Shown here: one piece after another, positions 33,531 through 41,832 of the stretch
How the letters are laid out: each line of letters opens with the position of its first letter
How positions within the stretch are numbered: the first letter of the stretch is position 1
NCBI RefSeq assembly: GCF_020595055.1
Contig: NZ_JAJDOO010000004.1
Location: 177,355 to 241,354 of the forward strand
Source of the DNA: Desulfosporosinus shakirovi
GTDB taxonomy: Bacteria > Bacillota > Desulfitobacteriia > Desulfitobacteriales > Desulfitobacteriaceae
Direction: 5' to 3'
DNA: 64,000 nt
Translations under genes and position numbers: made by a program
Notes under the pieces: model-generated
Database searches by the model: none
Seen by the model: the letters and a program-made list of their open reading frames with translations, nothing else
Told to the model about the DNA's origin: nothing

Positions 33531-35303
33531 ATGGAATTAGAATTACGCGGAGGCGGATTTTTGCTAGCTGAAGTTTCTCCGGATCAGGTATATGTTCGTG
33601 AGGAGTTAAATGAGGATCATAAGCAGCTTAAGAGGATGGCCCATAATTTTATGTCAAAAGAAGTTGCTCCGAAGATAGAAGAAATGGAAGAGCAACAAGA
33701 AGGTGTTGTTCGTGAATTTATGCGCCAAGCCGGGGAATTGGGATTGCTGGGGTTGGAAATTCCTGAGGAGTTTGACGGATTGGCTCTTGATAAAGCTTCG
33801 ACGGTAGTAGTGGGTGAAGAAGTTCCCCGCGGTGGATCCTTTGCAGTTGCCTATGCAGCGCATACAGGGATTGGGACCTTGCCAATCGTTTATTTTGGTA
33901 CACCTGAGCAAAAGGCTAAATATCTCCCAGGGCTTGGCAACGGCACTAAAGTTGCTGCTTACTGCTTAACTGAGCCTGGCTCAGGATCAGATGCTTTGGG
34001 TGCGAAATCCACAGCTGTTCTTAATGCGGAGGGTACTCATTATATCCTTAATGGAACTAAACAATTTATCACTAACGCTGGCTTTGCGGATGTCTTCCTG
34101 GTCTATGCTAAAGTAGATGGGAAAATGACTAATTTCATCGTTGAACGAGAAACACCGGGTCTTTCATTTGGACCGGAAGAACAAAAGATGGGGATTAAAG
34201 GATCTTCTACACGTCAGGTTATCTTGGAAGATGTTAAGGTACCTGTAGAAAATGTAGTCGGTGAGCTTGGAAGAGGACACGTTGTTGCCTTCAATATCCT
34301 GAATGTTGGCCGCTTTAAATTGGCCGCTGGGGCAATCGGCAGTGTCCAAGTTGTCTTGGAAACTGCTTTAAAGTATGCTTCCGAGCGTAAACAATTTGGA
34401 GAATCTCTCAATACGTTTGGGGTGATTCAACATAAAATTGCAGAAATTGCTACCAAGACATATATGGCTGAAAGCGTTGTTTATCGTACTGCAGGTCTTA
34501 TGGAGAGTGGCTTCCATGGACTTGATCTGACTGGTGATTGCCGTAAAGAAGCTGGTAAGGCTTTAGAGGAGTACGCTATTGAATGTTCCTTAAATAAGGT
34601 CTACGCTTCTGAAGTTTTGGATTTTGCCGTAGATGAAGGGGTTCAGATTCATGGCGGTTACGGATTTATTAAAGAATATCCAATTGAACGTATGTATAGG
34701 GACTCCCGCATCAATCGTCTTTTTGAAGGAACGAATGAGATCAACCGTCTGCTTGTGCCGGGAACACTCCTGAAAAGGGCTATGACGGGTGAACTTCCAT
34801 TGCTTCAAGCAGCTCAAGCTGTCAGCAAAGATCTGGTCTCCATTGGAATGGGCGGAGATGCAGAAGGGTTAGAAGCACTTAACCAAATGACACAGAAAGC
34901 AAAGAAACTATGCTTAATGGCTGCAGGATTGGCAGCTCAGAACCTGGGTATGGCTTTGAAAGACAATCAATTTGTTTTGACAGGTATGGCCGAGATGGTC
35001 CTCCAAGTCTACGCCATGGAAAGTGGTGTTCTTCGTGCGCAGAAAGTTCAAAACATGAATGTTTCCGACGAGCATAAAGCATTCGTTGAGAGAGCCGCAA
35101 CCCTGGGAGCTTATGCAGCATTTAATATTCTTGAGTTACAGGCAAAAGAAGTACTTTGTGCAGTAGAGAAAGGGGATTCTCTCAGTACTGTTCTGGCAGG
35201 AATGCGCAAGCTTGTCCGCAGGCCGAATGTCGATATGATCGGAATGCGTCAAGAAATTGCTAAATATATTATTGAGAAAGAGTGTTATCCAGTAAACTAC
35301 TAA
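33531..35303 (+). CDS. fadE: acyl-CoA dehydrogenase FadE
   Basis: A 590-residue flavoenzyme that introduces the 2,3-double bond in acyl-CoA. The conserved blocks are AAYCLTEPGSGSDA near residue 142, the KMGIKGSSTRQVILEDVKVP segment near 217, GGYGFIKEYPIERMYRD near 375, and FEGTNEINR near 398, which holds the likely catalytic base. The extra C-terminal 170 residues are as in Bacillus FadE and VLCAD-type enzymes. The start ATG at 33531 follows AGGAGG. The electron acceptor (ETF) is not encoded in this window. A terminator at 35337-35376 ends the operon. Confidence 0.95.
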   Translation: MELELRGGGFLLAEVSPDQVYVREELNEDHKQLKRMAHNFMSKEVAPKIEEMEEQQEGVVREFMRQAGELGLLGLEIPEEFDGLALDKASTVVVGEEVPRGGSFAVAYAAHTGIGTLPIVYFGTPEQKAKYLPGLGNGTKVAAYCLTEPGSGSDALGAKSTAVLNAEGTHYILNGTKQFITNAGFADVFLVYAKVDGKMTNFIVERETPGLSFGPEEQKMGIKGSSTRQVILEDVKVPVENVVGELGRGHVVAFNILNVGRFKLAAGAIGSVQVVLETALKYASERKQFGESLNTFGVIQHKIAEIATKTYMAESVVYRTAGLMESGFHGLDLTGDCRKEAGKALEEYAIECSLNKVYASEVLDFAVDEGVQIHGGYGFIKEYPIERMYRDSRINRLFEGTNEINRLLVPGTLLKRAMTGELPLLQAAQAVSKDLVSIGMGGDAEGLEALNQMTQKAKKLCLMAAGLAAQNLGMALKDNQFVLTGMAEMVLQVYAMESGVLRAQKVQNMNVSDEHKAFVERAATLGAYAAFNILELQAKEVLCAVEKGDSLSTVLAGMRKLVRRPNVDMIGMRQEIAKYIIEKECYPVNY

Positions 35304-35336
35304 AGTATACAAAGAGACCTAAATAACTGTGACTAC

Positions 35337-35376
35337 AACAAAAAGGCCATCGTCTGTTTATGACATGGCCTTTTGT
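35337..35376 (+). terminator. terminator of the fad operon
   Basis: AACAAAAAGGCCAT (337-350 of the 35-kb block) pairs with ATGGCCTTTTGTT (364-376) with one bulge; the right arm carries the T-run. Confidence 0.85.
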
Positions 35377-35465
35377 TAATCAATTATTCTTTACTTATTT
35401 AATTGTACTTTATTATAGATATAATAATAATGAACATTCATTTATTTCTAGGAGGTATTTTATAT

Positions 35466-36365
35466 ATGGTTGACATACAGGAAGTATCTAACAATGTTTA
35501 TATGCTGAAAATTCCTGTCCCCATCAATGTGGAAGCAGTTAACTTATACCTATTTGCAGGAGAGCTTCCTACCTTATTAGATACAGGAACTAATACCCCG
35601 GAAGTAATCGAAGCAGTTCATGAAGGAATGAAAAAGGTAGGGATAAAAAGGTTGGAACAGGTCTTGGTTTCTCACTGGCATGTTGACCATTCAGGAGCGG
35701 CAAATACCTTTGCACAAGAAGGAGCAAAAATAATTATAGGTTCACGGGATTACCAAGAGTGGACTGGTTTTGTTCAAGGGCAAGCCTTTTCCAGTCTTAA
35801 TAAATGGGCAACCCAAGAATGGGGTGTGCCAGAAATGGAGATCCCAGGAATGCTAAAAATATATAAACGACTGCAATGCTTAACAGCCTTACCAGATCAG
35901 GTAGTATTAATCGAACCGGAACAGACCGTTATGGCAGGTGATAATCTGTTGCGTGCTATTCTGACACCGGGTCATACGGCAGGACATCTCTCTTTTTATA
36001 ATGAGAAAGATTCTTTACTCTTTTCAGGAGATATGTTGCTCCCGGATGAGATTCCCTATCCCGGCATCTGGGAAGAAGAGGGGCATGTGGTAAGCGGCAT
36101 GCCGAGTTATCTAGAGAGTTTAAATAGAATTGAGGCCCTGCAGACCAAGATGTATTTACCGGGGCATGGTTTACCCAGTGGAAATTTGATTACTCGATGT
36201 CAAGAAATCAGAGAAAAATTGTATCATCAGAAGACTAAGCATCGTCCAGCTGAGAGCGTTTATTTGAGCGCCTCAAAGGGCAATCAAAAGATCCATCCGG
36301 GAGTGCTTTTTATACAATTACACTATATTTATGGATGGGAACAGTTAAAAAGCCGGATAGGCTGA
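35466..36365 (+). CDS. metallo-beta-lactamase fold hydrolase
   Basis: A 299-residue soluble enzyme of the MBL superfamily. The metal motif is SHWHVDHSG near residue 74, with further ligands in TPGHTAGHLSFY near 171, LLFSGDMLLPD near 187 and LPGHG near 235. The PVPINVEAVNLYLFAGE start and LLDTGTN strand are typical of the glyoxalase-II-like or YflN-like subgroup. Possible substrates include lactones, thioesters or acyl-CoA derivatives. The start ATG at 35466 follows GGAGG with a 10-base spacer; the upstream in-frame ATG lacks a site. Its place after the fad operon suggests, but does not show, a link to acyl metabolism. Confidence 0.85.
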   Translation: MVDIQEVSNNVYMLKIPVPINVEAVNLYLFAGELPTLLDTGTNTPEVIEAVHEGMKKVGIKRLEQVLVSHWHVDHSGAANTFAQEGAKIIIGSRDYQEWTGFVQGQAFSSLNKWATQEWGVPEMEIPGMLKIYKRLQCLTALPDQVVLIEPEQTVMAGDNLLRAILTPGHTAGHLSFYNEKDSLLFSGDMLLPDEIPYPGIWEEEGHVVSGMPSYLESLNRIEALQTKMYLPGHGLPSGNLITRCQEIREKLYHQKTKHRPAESVYLSASKGNQKIHPGVLFIQLHYIYGWEQLKSRIG

Positions 36366-36416
36366 CCTTATGATTCAGTATAAGTATATTGGGGACATGA
36401 GAAAGGAGGCATTTAA

Positions 36417-37712
36417 ATGGAAGTTAGGGATGGGACTTTTGAAGAAAAGAAGCAAACGGTCAGCTTGGTCAAGTATATAAGTCAAACATTATTGACGGTC
36501 ATTCCTATGGTAGCCGCAATGGGACTTGTTATTATTTATGTCATGGAACTTGATCGGTCAAATTCGATTTCTTTATTTCTTTTGTTTTTACTATCAGGCA
36601 TCCTAACAGGGATTTTTACTTCCTTAAAAAAGTATGTGAGCTTTCTAAAACCCATCTATATGATGCAAGAAAGAATTGTTAAGGTAGCTCAAGGGGATTT
36701 AACCCAAAGAATCAGTGTTTTAAAAAAGAGCGATGTCGCAGAATTAGCGCAGGCATTTAACCATATGATGGATAACTTTGGAGGTGTTATAAGGGAGATA
36801 GGCATGATGTCGAAGGCCTGGGTTGTTTCGGCAGAAGAATTATCAGCCAGCTCTGAGGAGGTAACGGCTACGAACAGCAGTGTTGCCGATTATACTGCTC
36901 ATATGGCCTTAGAGACCCGAGATCAGGCGCGAATACAGCAACAGATGAAGGTTATGGTAACAGAACTTGAAAAAGCCTCTCAAATGATCGCTGAAAAAGC
37001 TCAATCTGTTTCCCTCGAAGCGATAAAATCCGAAAAACATTCGAATGATGGGTTAGCCAAGCTTTCGTTCATCGTAACCACTATGGAAGAAACTAATAGG
37101 GCAGTGAACAAATCCGTGCAGTTAATTGAAGAACTTGCCGAGCAATCGAATCGCATCGGTTCGATCACAGAAACGATTGCCCAAGTAGCAAGACAAACTA
37201 ATCTTTTGGCGCTTAATGCTGCAATTGAAGCTGCACGGGCTGGGGAACATGGAAAAGGTTTTGCCGTGGTTTCCGATGAAATTCGTATACTGGCAGAAAA
37301 TGTAGCCTCTTCAACGCGAGATGTTACGGAAATAACGACTCTTATTCAACATAGCGTTCATCATGCAGTTCAAGGAATGATGCTGACAGATGCTAAAGTC
37401 AAAGAAAGTGTGGCAACGATTCATGAGGCTCAAGAAACTTTAACGGTTATTACGGATTCGACTAAAGATGTCGCAGGTAATATTTCGGATATAGCTGCCT
37501 CAAGCGAGCAAATGCTTGGAAGTATGGCAGAAATAAACCTCTATGTAGATAGAGTTAAGCAGGTTTCAGATGAGTCGGTGATAAAAGCTGAAACTATTGA
37601 GGGATCAACTAAGGAAGTCGCGGCATCTATGCAAATTGTTGCAACAACAGCCCAATCTCTGGCTCAAAACGCTAGTCAGCTTCAGAATGAAGTTGATAAA
37701 TTTCAAATATAG
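36417..37712 (+). CDS. methyl-accepting chemotaxis protein with minimal external loop
   Basis: A 431-residue chemoreceptor. Two TM helices (about residues 22-43 and 51-68) are separated by only about eight residues, so there is no extracytoplasmic ligand domain. HAMP follows (about 75-125, with VAQGDLTQRISVLKKSDVAELAQAFNHM). The signalling coiled coil has its tip at [19 protein letters not shown] near 260 and AEEL methylation-type segments. Such short-loop receptors often sense through the membrane, for example cell energy state. The start ATG at 36417 follows AAAGGAGG. It lies downstream of the MBL gene. Confidence 0.92.
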   Translation: MEVRDGTFEEKKQTVSLVKYISQTLLTVIPMVAAMGLVIIYVMELDRSNSISLFLLFLLSGILTGIFTSLKKYVSFLKPIYMMQERIVKVAQGDLTQRISVLKKSDVAELAQAFNHMMDNFGGVIREIGMMSKAWVVSAEELSASSEEVTATNSSVADYTAHMALETRDQARIQQQMKVMVTELEKASQMIAEKAQSVSLEAIKSEKHSNDGLAKLSFIVTTMEETNRAVNKSVQLIEELAEQSNRIGSITETIAQVARQTNLLALNAAIEAARAGEHGKGFAVVSDEIRILAENVASSTRDVTEITTLIQHSVHHAVQGMMLTDAKVKESVATIHEAQETLTVITDSTKDVAGNISDIAASSEQMLGSMAEINLYVDRVKQVSDESVIKAETIEGSTKEVAASMQIVATTAQSLAQNASQLQNEVDKFQI

Positions 37713-37799
37713 GGCCCTGTAAACTCAAATCGATAAAGGTATGCATAGAATCGGGAATAATGAAAACAATATAAAGCAGAAATAAGGAGGTGCTTTATA

Positions 37800-38294
37800 T
37801 TGCCAATTCAACTATCACAAAAGGAAAAATCGCTGTTGATGGATCAAAGAACTCACGAGGAGACCTGCGTCGATAAATACACTAAATATGCTAATCAAGC
37901 CCAAGATGCTCAATTGAAACAGCTCTTTAACTCTTATTCAGCACAGGAGCAAGAACACTTGAATACGATTAATCAATTATTAATCGGACAAGTGCCTAAT
38001 ATGGGGGGACAACAAGGACAAGGTCAGCAAGCTCAGAACCAACAGCAAACCGCTGGAAATCAAGCCCAAACGACCTCGACAGTTCAAGGCAATTATAACC
38101 AAGAAGATGCTAAACTCTGTAAAGACATGTTAATGACAGAAAAATATGTATCGGGTGCCTATGATACTGCAGTGTTTGAATTTAGAGATACTAATGTACG
38201 GCAAGTTCTCAATCATATTCAAAAAGAAGAACAGCAACATGGCGAAGGAATTTTTCAATATATGCAAAGCCAAGGTATGTATCAAGTACAGTAG
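37800..38294 (+). CDS. CotF-like spore coat protein with Gln-rich linker
   Basis: A 164-residue protein with two ferritin-like helical halves. The first (residues 8-62: LLMDQRTHEETCVDKYTKYANQA) and second (about 100-160: DAKLCKDMLMTEKYVSGAYDTAVFEF, then IQKEEQQHGEGIFQYMQSQ) match the coat F family. Between them lies a Gln/Asn-rich linker (about 68-98) resembling the peptide at 5476. Coat F proteins occur in the spore coat of clostridia and bacilli. The start is TTG at 37800 behind AAGGAGGTG. It is monocistronic, followed by a foldable repeat and a strong hairpin. Confidence 0.88.
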   Translation: MPIQLSQKEKSLLMDQRTHEETCVDKYTKYANQAQDAQLKQLFNSYSAQEQEHLNTINQLLIGQVPNMGGQQGQGQQAQNQQQTAGNQAQTTSTVQGNYNQEDAKLCKDMLMTEKYVSGAYDTAVFEFRDTNVRQVLNHIQKEEQQHGEGIFQYMQSQGMYQVQ

Positions 38295-38305
38295 ATCTCT
38301 AACTT

Positions 38306-38362
38306 AGCTGTAAACATCGATTCTTAAGTGGCGTAAGTCTCCAGTGGAGACTTACGTCGAAA
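38306..38362. repeat. foldable intergenic repeat, family 1 (copy B)
   Basis: CGTAAGTCTCC-AGT-GGAGACTTACG (cited by arms: 38332-38342 and 38346-38356) forms a perfect hairpin, followed by TCGAAA. With its left flank AGCTG-AACATCGA it aligns with 873-910. It sits 12 bases after the CotF-like stop codon. It is probably non-coding. Confidence 0.6.
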
Positions 38363-38396
38363 TCTCTGAGACAGTGATGAATGCTAAGAAGAAGTA

Positions 38397-38445
38397 AGCA
38401 AATAAGCCATTGATTCATGTGTGATGAATCAATGGCTTATTTGCT
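38397..38445. terminator. perfect 21-bp hairpin in the CotF-TetR spacer
   Basis: Positions 38397-38417 pair perfectly with 38425-38445 around a 7-base loop (core AATAAGCCATTGATTCA). No T-run follows. The rest of the 381-base spacer (38295-38675) shows no gene. Confidence 0.75.
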
Positions 38446-38675
38446 GAACCCTTACACCACTTTTGACTGTACAAGGAATGACAGCGTCGCGAAGATACGC
38501 TTGTCATTTCTGCCATATAAGATAACATATTTTTAAAAGATATAGGATGAAAAGTAAAAGGCGAGCATAGCTAGGAAGACTGCTCGATTATGCTATAATT
38601 GAGAGGTACTAATTGCAATACTTTGCAAGTCATAGGCGAGTGTGCTTAATATACTTATAAAAAGGTGGAAGAAGA

Positions 38676-39251
38676 ATGCCAAGGTCATCATTGACTAAAA
38701 AAGCGCTGGCAACCTCTTTAAAGCGTTTGATGGAAAAGGTCCCCCTGAACAAGATTACAGTTCAAGAAATTGTTGATGATTGCGAGCTTAATCGTCAAAC
38801 CTTCTACTATCATTTTCAGGATATTTTTGATTTGTTAGGTTGGATCTATACAACAGAAGCGGTAGAGAGTATAGCTAACTACAAGACTTATACGACCTGG
38901 GAGGATGGGTTTTTAAAAATCTTCCTTTATATCGAGAAGAATAAGGCTTTTTGTGTAAATACCTTAAAATCTTTAGGTCGAGATCATCTAGACTCCTTTC
39001 TTCATTCGGTTTCGTTTGAATTACTAATGGGTGTGGTCAATGAAGTATCTAAAGACATGAAGGTTAAGGACGAGGATAAGAAGTTCATAGCAGATTTCTA
39101 TACACTGGCATTTATCGGGTTGGTGATTCAATGGATGAAAACAGATATGAAGGAAAAACCTGAAGTTATCGTAGAAAAACTAAGCGAGCTGGTGGAGGGG
39201 AATTTTGCCAGTGCACTAAAAAGATATGAAAAAAGAAATAATCAGTTATAA
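38676..39251 (+). CDS. TetR-family transcriptional regulator (DhaS-like)
   Basis: A 191-residue regulator. The helix-turn-helix is residues 8-52 (ALATSLKRLMEKVPLNKITVQEIVDDCELNRQTFYYHFQDIFDLLGWIY), and the ligand domain is of the TetR_C type found in DhaS-like proteins. The start ATG at 38676 follows AAGGTGGAAG. A terminator follows, then oleate hydratase 259 bases downstream. TetR genes are commonly next to oleate hydratase genes in Firmicutes, so control of that enzyme by unsaturated fatty acids is the simplest reading, by inference. Confidence 0.88.
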   Translation: MPRSSLTKKALATSLKRLMEKVPLNKITVQEIVDDCELNRQTFYYHFQDIFDLLGWIYTTEAVESIANYKTYTTWEDGFLKIFLYIEKNKAFCVNTLKSLGRDHLDSFLHSVSFELLMGVVNEVSKDMKVKDEDKKFIADFYTLAFIGLVIQWMKTDMKEKPEVIVEKLSELVEGNFASALKRYEKRNNQL

Positions 39252-39273
39252 CAAAGATGGTGATTTGATCAAT

Positions 39274-39320
39274 CCTACAGACTGGACACTTGAGAGAGTG
39301 TTTTACCTGTAGGTTCTTTT
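39274..39320 (+). terminator. terminator after the TetR gene
   Basis: CCTACAG (39274-39280) pairs with CTGTAGG (39307-39313), with an inner ACACT/AGTGT stem, followed by CTTTTTTT. Confidence 0.85.
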
Positions 39321-39510
39321 TTTGAAATTTGTTTTTGAACATTTGCATGTTGTCTATAGAACTAATATAAAAAACTATACAAATTCTTTTCTGTGTAAAA
39401 AAATTAAACACTGCGAGTATTGTGTTCATATTAATGCGGGTTTCAAAACGTTATAAATAAAGTGTCGAATCTAAAGAGGATCGAAAACGAAATGATGGAG
39501 GTTAGGTATA

Positions 39511-41091
39511 ATGAAAAAAGACTATGAAAAAGAACAGGTTTATTTTGTTGGTGGCGGGTTAGCTTCTCTGGCCGGTGCGGTTTATTTGATTAGGGATTGC
39601 GCTTTTCCGGGCAAGAATATTCATATTATCGAAGAAATGAAAATTATCGGCGGAAGCAATGATGGGGCTGGAGATTCCGAGCAGGGATATGTTATTCGCG
39701 GCGGAAGAATGCTCAATGACGAAACTTATGAGAACACTTGGGAGTTATTAAGTTCTATACCCTCTCTGGATGATGCAAATCGATCGGTGAGAACCGAAAT
39801 TTTGGAATTCGATAGGGCACATCCGACTCATGCTAAGGCTCGGCTGGTTAACAAAGACGGTGAGATAGAAGATGTTATGTCAATGGGGTTTGATCTTAGT
39901 GATCGCCTGGCTATGGCCAAACTCATTATTACCCCTGAGGAAAAGATGGGTAAGGCGAGAATCAGTGATTGGTTTAGCAATCATTTCTTTGAGACCAACT
40001 TCTGGTATATGTGGGCGACTACCTTCGCTTTTCAACCTTGGCACAGTGCGGTCGAATTAAAACGCTATATGATTCGTTTTATGCATGAGTTCCCAAGAAT
40101 TCAGACTTTAGAAGGGGTTACGAGAACCCCGTATAATCAATATGATTCAATCATTCTGCCAATAAAAAAATATTTAGATCAGCACGAAGTTGATTTTGAA
40201 ATGAAATGTACTGTGACAGATCTGGACTTTAAAGATTCAGATGGCATTACCGTAACAGCAATTCATTATACTAAAAACGATGTTATAGGATTGATCGAGC
40301 TTAATGAAGGAGATCGGATTATCGTCACAAACGGATCCATGACGGATGGTTATAGCTTGGGGTCAATGACTAAAGCGCCAATTCTGAACGGTAAGGGGAA
40401 CTCTTGGAAATTGTGGGATACAATCGCTAAGAAAAAGCCGGGTTTAGGAAACCCAACTTCCTTTGATAACGATATTGCCGGCTCAAAGTGGGAATCTTTC
40501 ACAGTCACATGTCAAGATTCCAGATTCTTTGATTTGATGGAGAAATTTTCGCGTAATAAGGCGGGCTCAGGAGCTCTGGTTACCTTTAAAGATTCCAATT
40601 GGCTAATGTCAATCGTACTGGCCTATCAACCGCACTTTTTAAACCAGCCTGGAAAGGTCAAGGTGTTTTGGGGGTATGGGCTATATCCTGACAATGTTGG
40701 GAATTATGTTAAGAAAAGGATGAGTGAATGTACTGGTGAGGAGATTCTAACTGAGCTGCTATATCATCTGAAATTTGAGAACGATCATGAAGCGATCTTA
40801 AAGTCAGCTAATTGTATACCTTGTATGATGCCATTTATCACGTCTCAATTCATGCCCAGAGCCATTGGAGACAGACCGCAGATCATTCCCGAAGGATCGA
40901 CCAATTTGGCTTTTGTCGGCCAATTTTGCGAAATACCGAATGATGTGGTCTTCACTGAAGAATACTCTATACGTTCGGCAAGGATTGCTGTCTACAAATT
41001 GTTTGGGATCAATAAAGAAATTAATTCCATCAATCAGTATCAATATGATATTAGAAGCTTGTTTAGTGCTTTTGTGACTTCCTACAGATAA
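39511..41091 (+). CDS. ohyA: oleate hydratase
   Basis: A 526-residue FAD-dependent enzyme that adds water to the cis-9 double bond of oleate, giving 10-hydroxystearate, which detoxifies unsaturated fatty acids. The nucleotide-binding VYFVGGGLASLAGAVYLIRD starts near residue 11, GGRMLNDETYENTWELLSSIPSL near 68 carries the catalytic Glu region, and WATTFAFQPWHSAVELKRYM and VFTEEYSIRSARIAVY near the end are diagnostic. The start ATG at 39511 follows GGAGGTTAGG. The TetR gene upstream is the likely regulator. Membrane association is typical of the family. Confidence 0.95.
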   Translation: MKKDYEKEQVYFVGGGLASLAGAVYLIRDCAFPGKNIHIIEEMKIIGGSNDGAGDSEQGYVIRGGRMLNDETYENTWELLSSIPSLDDANRSVRTEILEFDRAHPTHAKARLVNKDGEIEDVMSMGFDLSDRLAMAKLIITPEEKMGKARISDWFSNHFFETNFWYMWATTFAFQPWHSAVELKRYMIRFMHEFPRIQTLEGVTRTPYNQYDSIILPIKKYLDQHEVDFEMKCTVTDLDFKDSDGITVTAIHYTKNDVIGLIELNEGDRIIVTNGSMTDGYSLGSMTKAPILNGKGNSWKLWDTIAKKKPGLGNPTSFDNDIAGSKWESFTVTCQDSRFFDLMEKFSRNKAGSGALVTFKDSNWLMSIVLAYQPHFLNQPGKVKVFWGYGLYPDNVGNYVKKRMSECTGEEILTELLYHLKFENDHEAILKSANCIPCMMPFITSQFMPRAIGDRPQIIPEGSTNLAFVGQFCEIPNDVVFTEEYSIRSARIAVYKLFGINKEINSINQYQYDIRSLFSAFVTSYR

Positions 41092-41246
41092 AAATGCCAT
41101 AAGTCTAATTAAATTCTGTAAAAACGAGTTTCCATAAATACAAGTTAAGCTGCTATTGCCCGATTTTTCCTTGGGTGTGGCAGCTTAATTTCATGAAGAA
41201 CATCATGAAGTCTTAAAATAAATTGGAAATCTCGTGGCAAAAAGGA

Positions 41247-41297
41247 TTGATAAAAAATAGTTATTCGGTATAATATACATATGAACATATAATCATA
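41247..41297 (+). promoter_or_regulatory. promoter and ArsR-type operator of cadC
   Basis: TTGATA (41247-41252) and TATAAT (41269-41274) are separated by 16 bases. Just downstream, TATGA-(8)-TCATA (41280-41297) forms an imperfect dyad in the position used by CadC/CzrA repressors. Confidence 0.7.
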
Positions 41298-41316
41298 CGT
41301 GAGGAGATGCTTTACC

Positions 41317-41742
41317 ATGGCTGGAAATACGGAGGAATCGAAGAATCGACTTTCGGAATCTACAACACAGTCCTCAGATATCCCGGTGTGTGAGATCTTA
41401 TGTGTCCATACTGATTTGATCGAATCAGTTCGAAAAACACTCATCCCCGGGGGACAGGCCCATCATTTAGCTGATTTATTTAAGACACTTGGAGATCCTA
41501 CACGAGTACGAATCATGGACGCCTTAGCAAAAAACGAATTCTGCGTCTGTGACTTAGCGGAACTTTTAGGATTGAGTCAATCGGCTACCTCCCATCAATT
41601 GCGTGTTCTTCGGAGTGACAATCTTGTAAAGTATCGCAGGGAAGGAAAGATGGTTTATTACTCTTTAGATGACGACCACGTTATGGCACTTTACCGTGAA
41701 GGCTTGGAGCACATTTCGGAGGGTCGTAAGGAAACTTACTGA
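41317..41742 (+). CDS. cadC: ArsR/SmtB-family metal-responsive repressor (CadC type)
   Basis: A 141-residue repressor. The N-terminal Cys pair CEILCVH near residue 26 and the FCVCDLAELL motif near 76 are the Cys-rich metal site of CadC (Cd, Pb, Zn). The winged helix is SQSATSHQLRVLRSDNLVKYRREGKMVYYSL. A second possible site at the last helix (DDDHVMALYREGLEH) resembles the CzrA alpha5 zinc site. The start ATG at 41317 follows GAGGAG; an upstream in-frame codon lacks a site. It is 90 bases upstream of cadA, and its promoter carries a dyad. Confidence 0.9.
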   Translation: MAGNTEESKNRLSESTTQSSDIPVCEILCVHTDLIESVRKTLIPGGQAHHLADLFKTLGDPTRVRIMDALAKNEFCVCDLAELLGLSQSATSHQLRVLRSDNLVKYRREGKMVYYSLDDDHVMALYREGLEHISEGRKETY

Positions 41743-41832
41743 CATTTGGCAGAGCGATATTTAAATTGTGACTTCGAACCTCGACATCCCAGCAGCTAAC
41801 AATTTAAGATATTTGGTTTGGAGGAGAAAAGA

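Noticed and set aside
33250..33540. 96-codon open frame between fadA and fadE
   Set aside because: It starts inside the inverted-repeat element, has no ribosome binding site and runs into fadE in another frame.
35430..35450. AATGAACATTCATT upstream of the MBL gene as a second FadR box
   Set aside because: The half-sites are spaced four bases closer than in the FadR box, and symmetry at the centre is lost.
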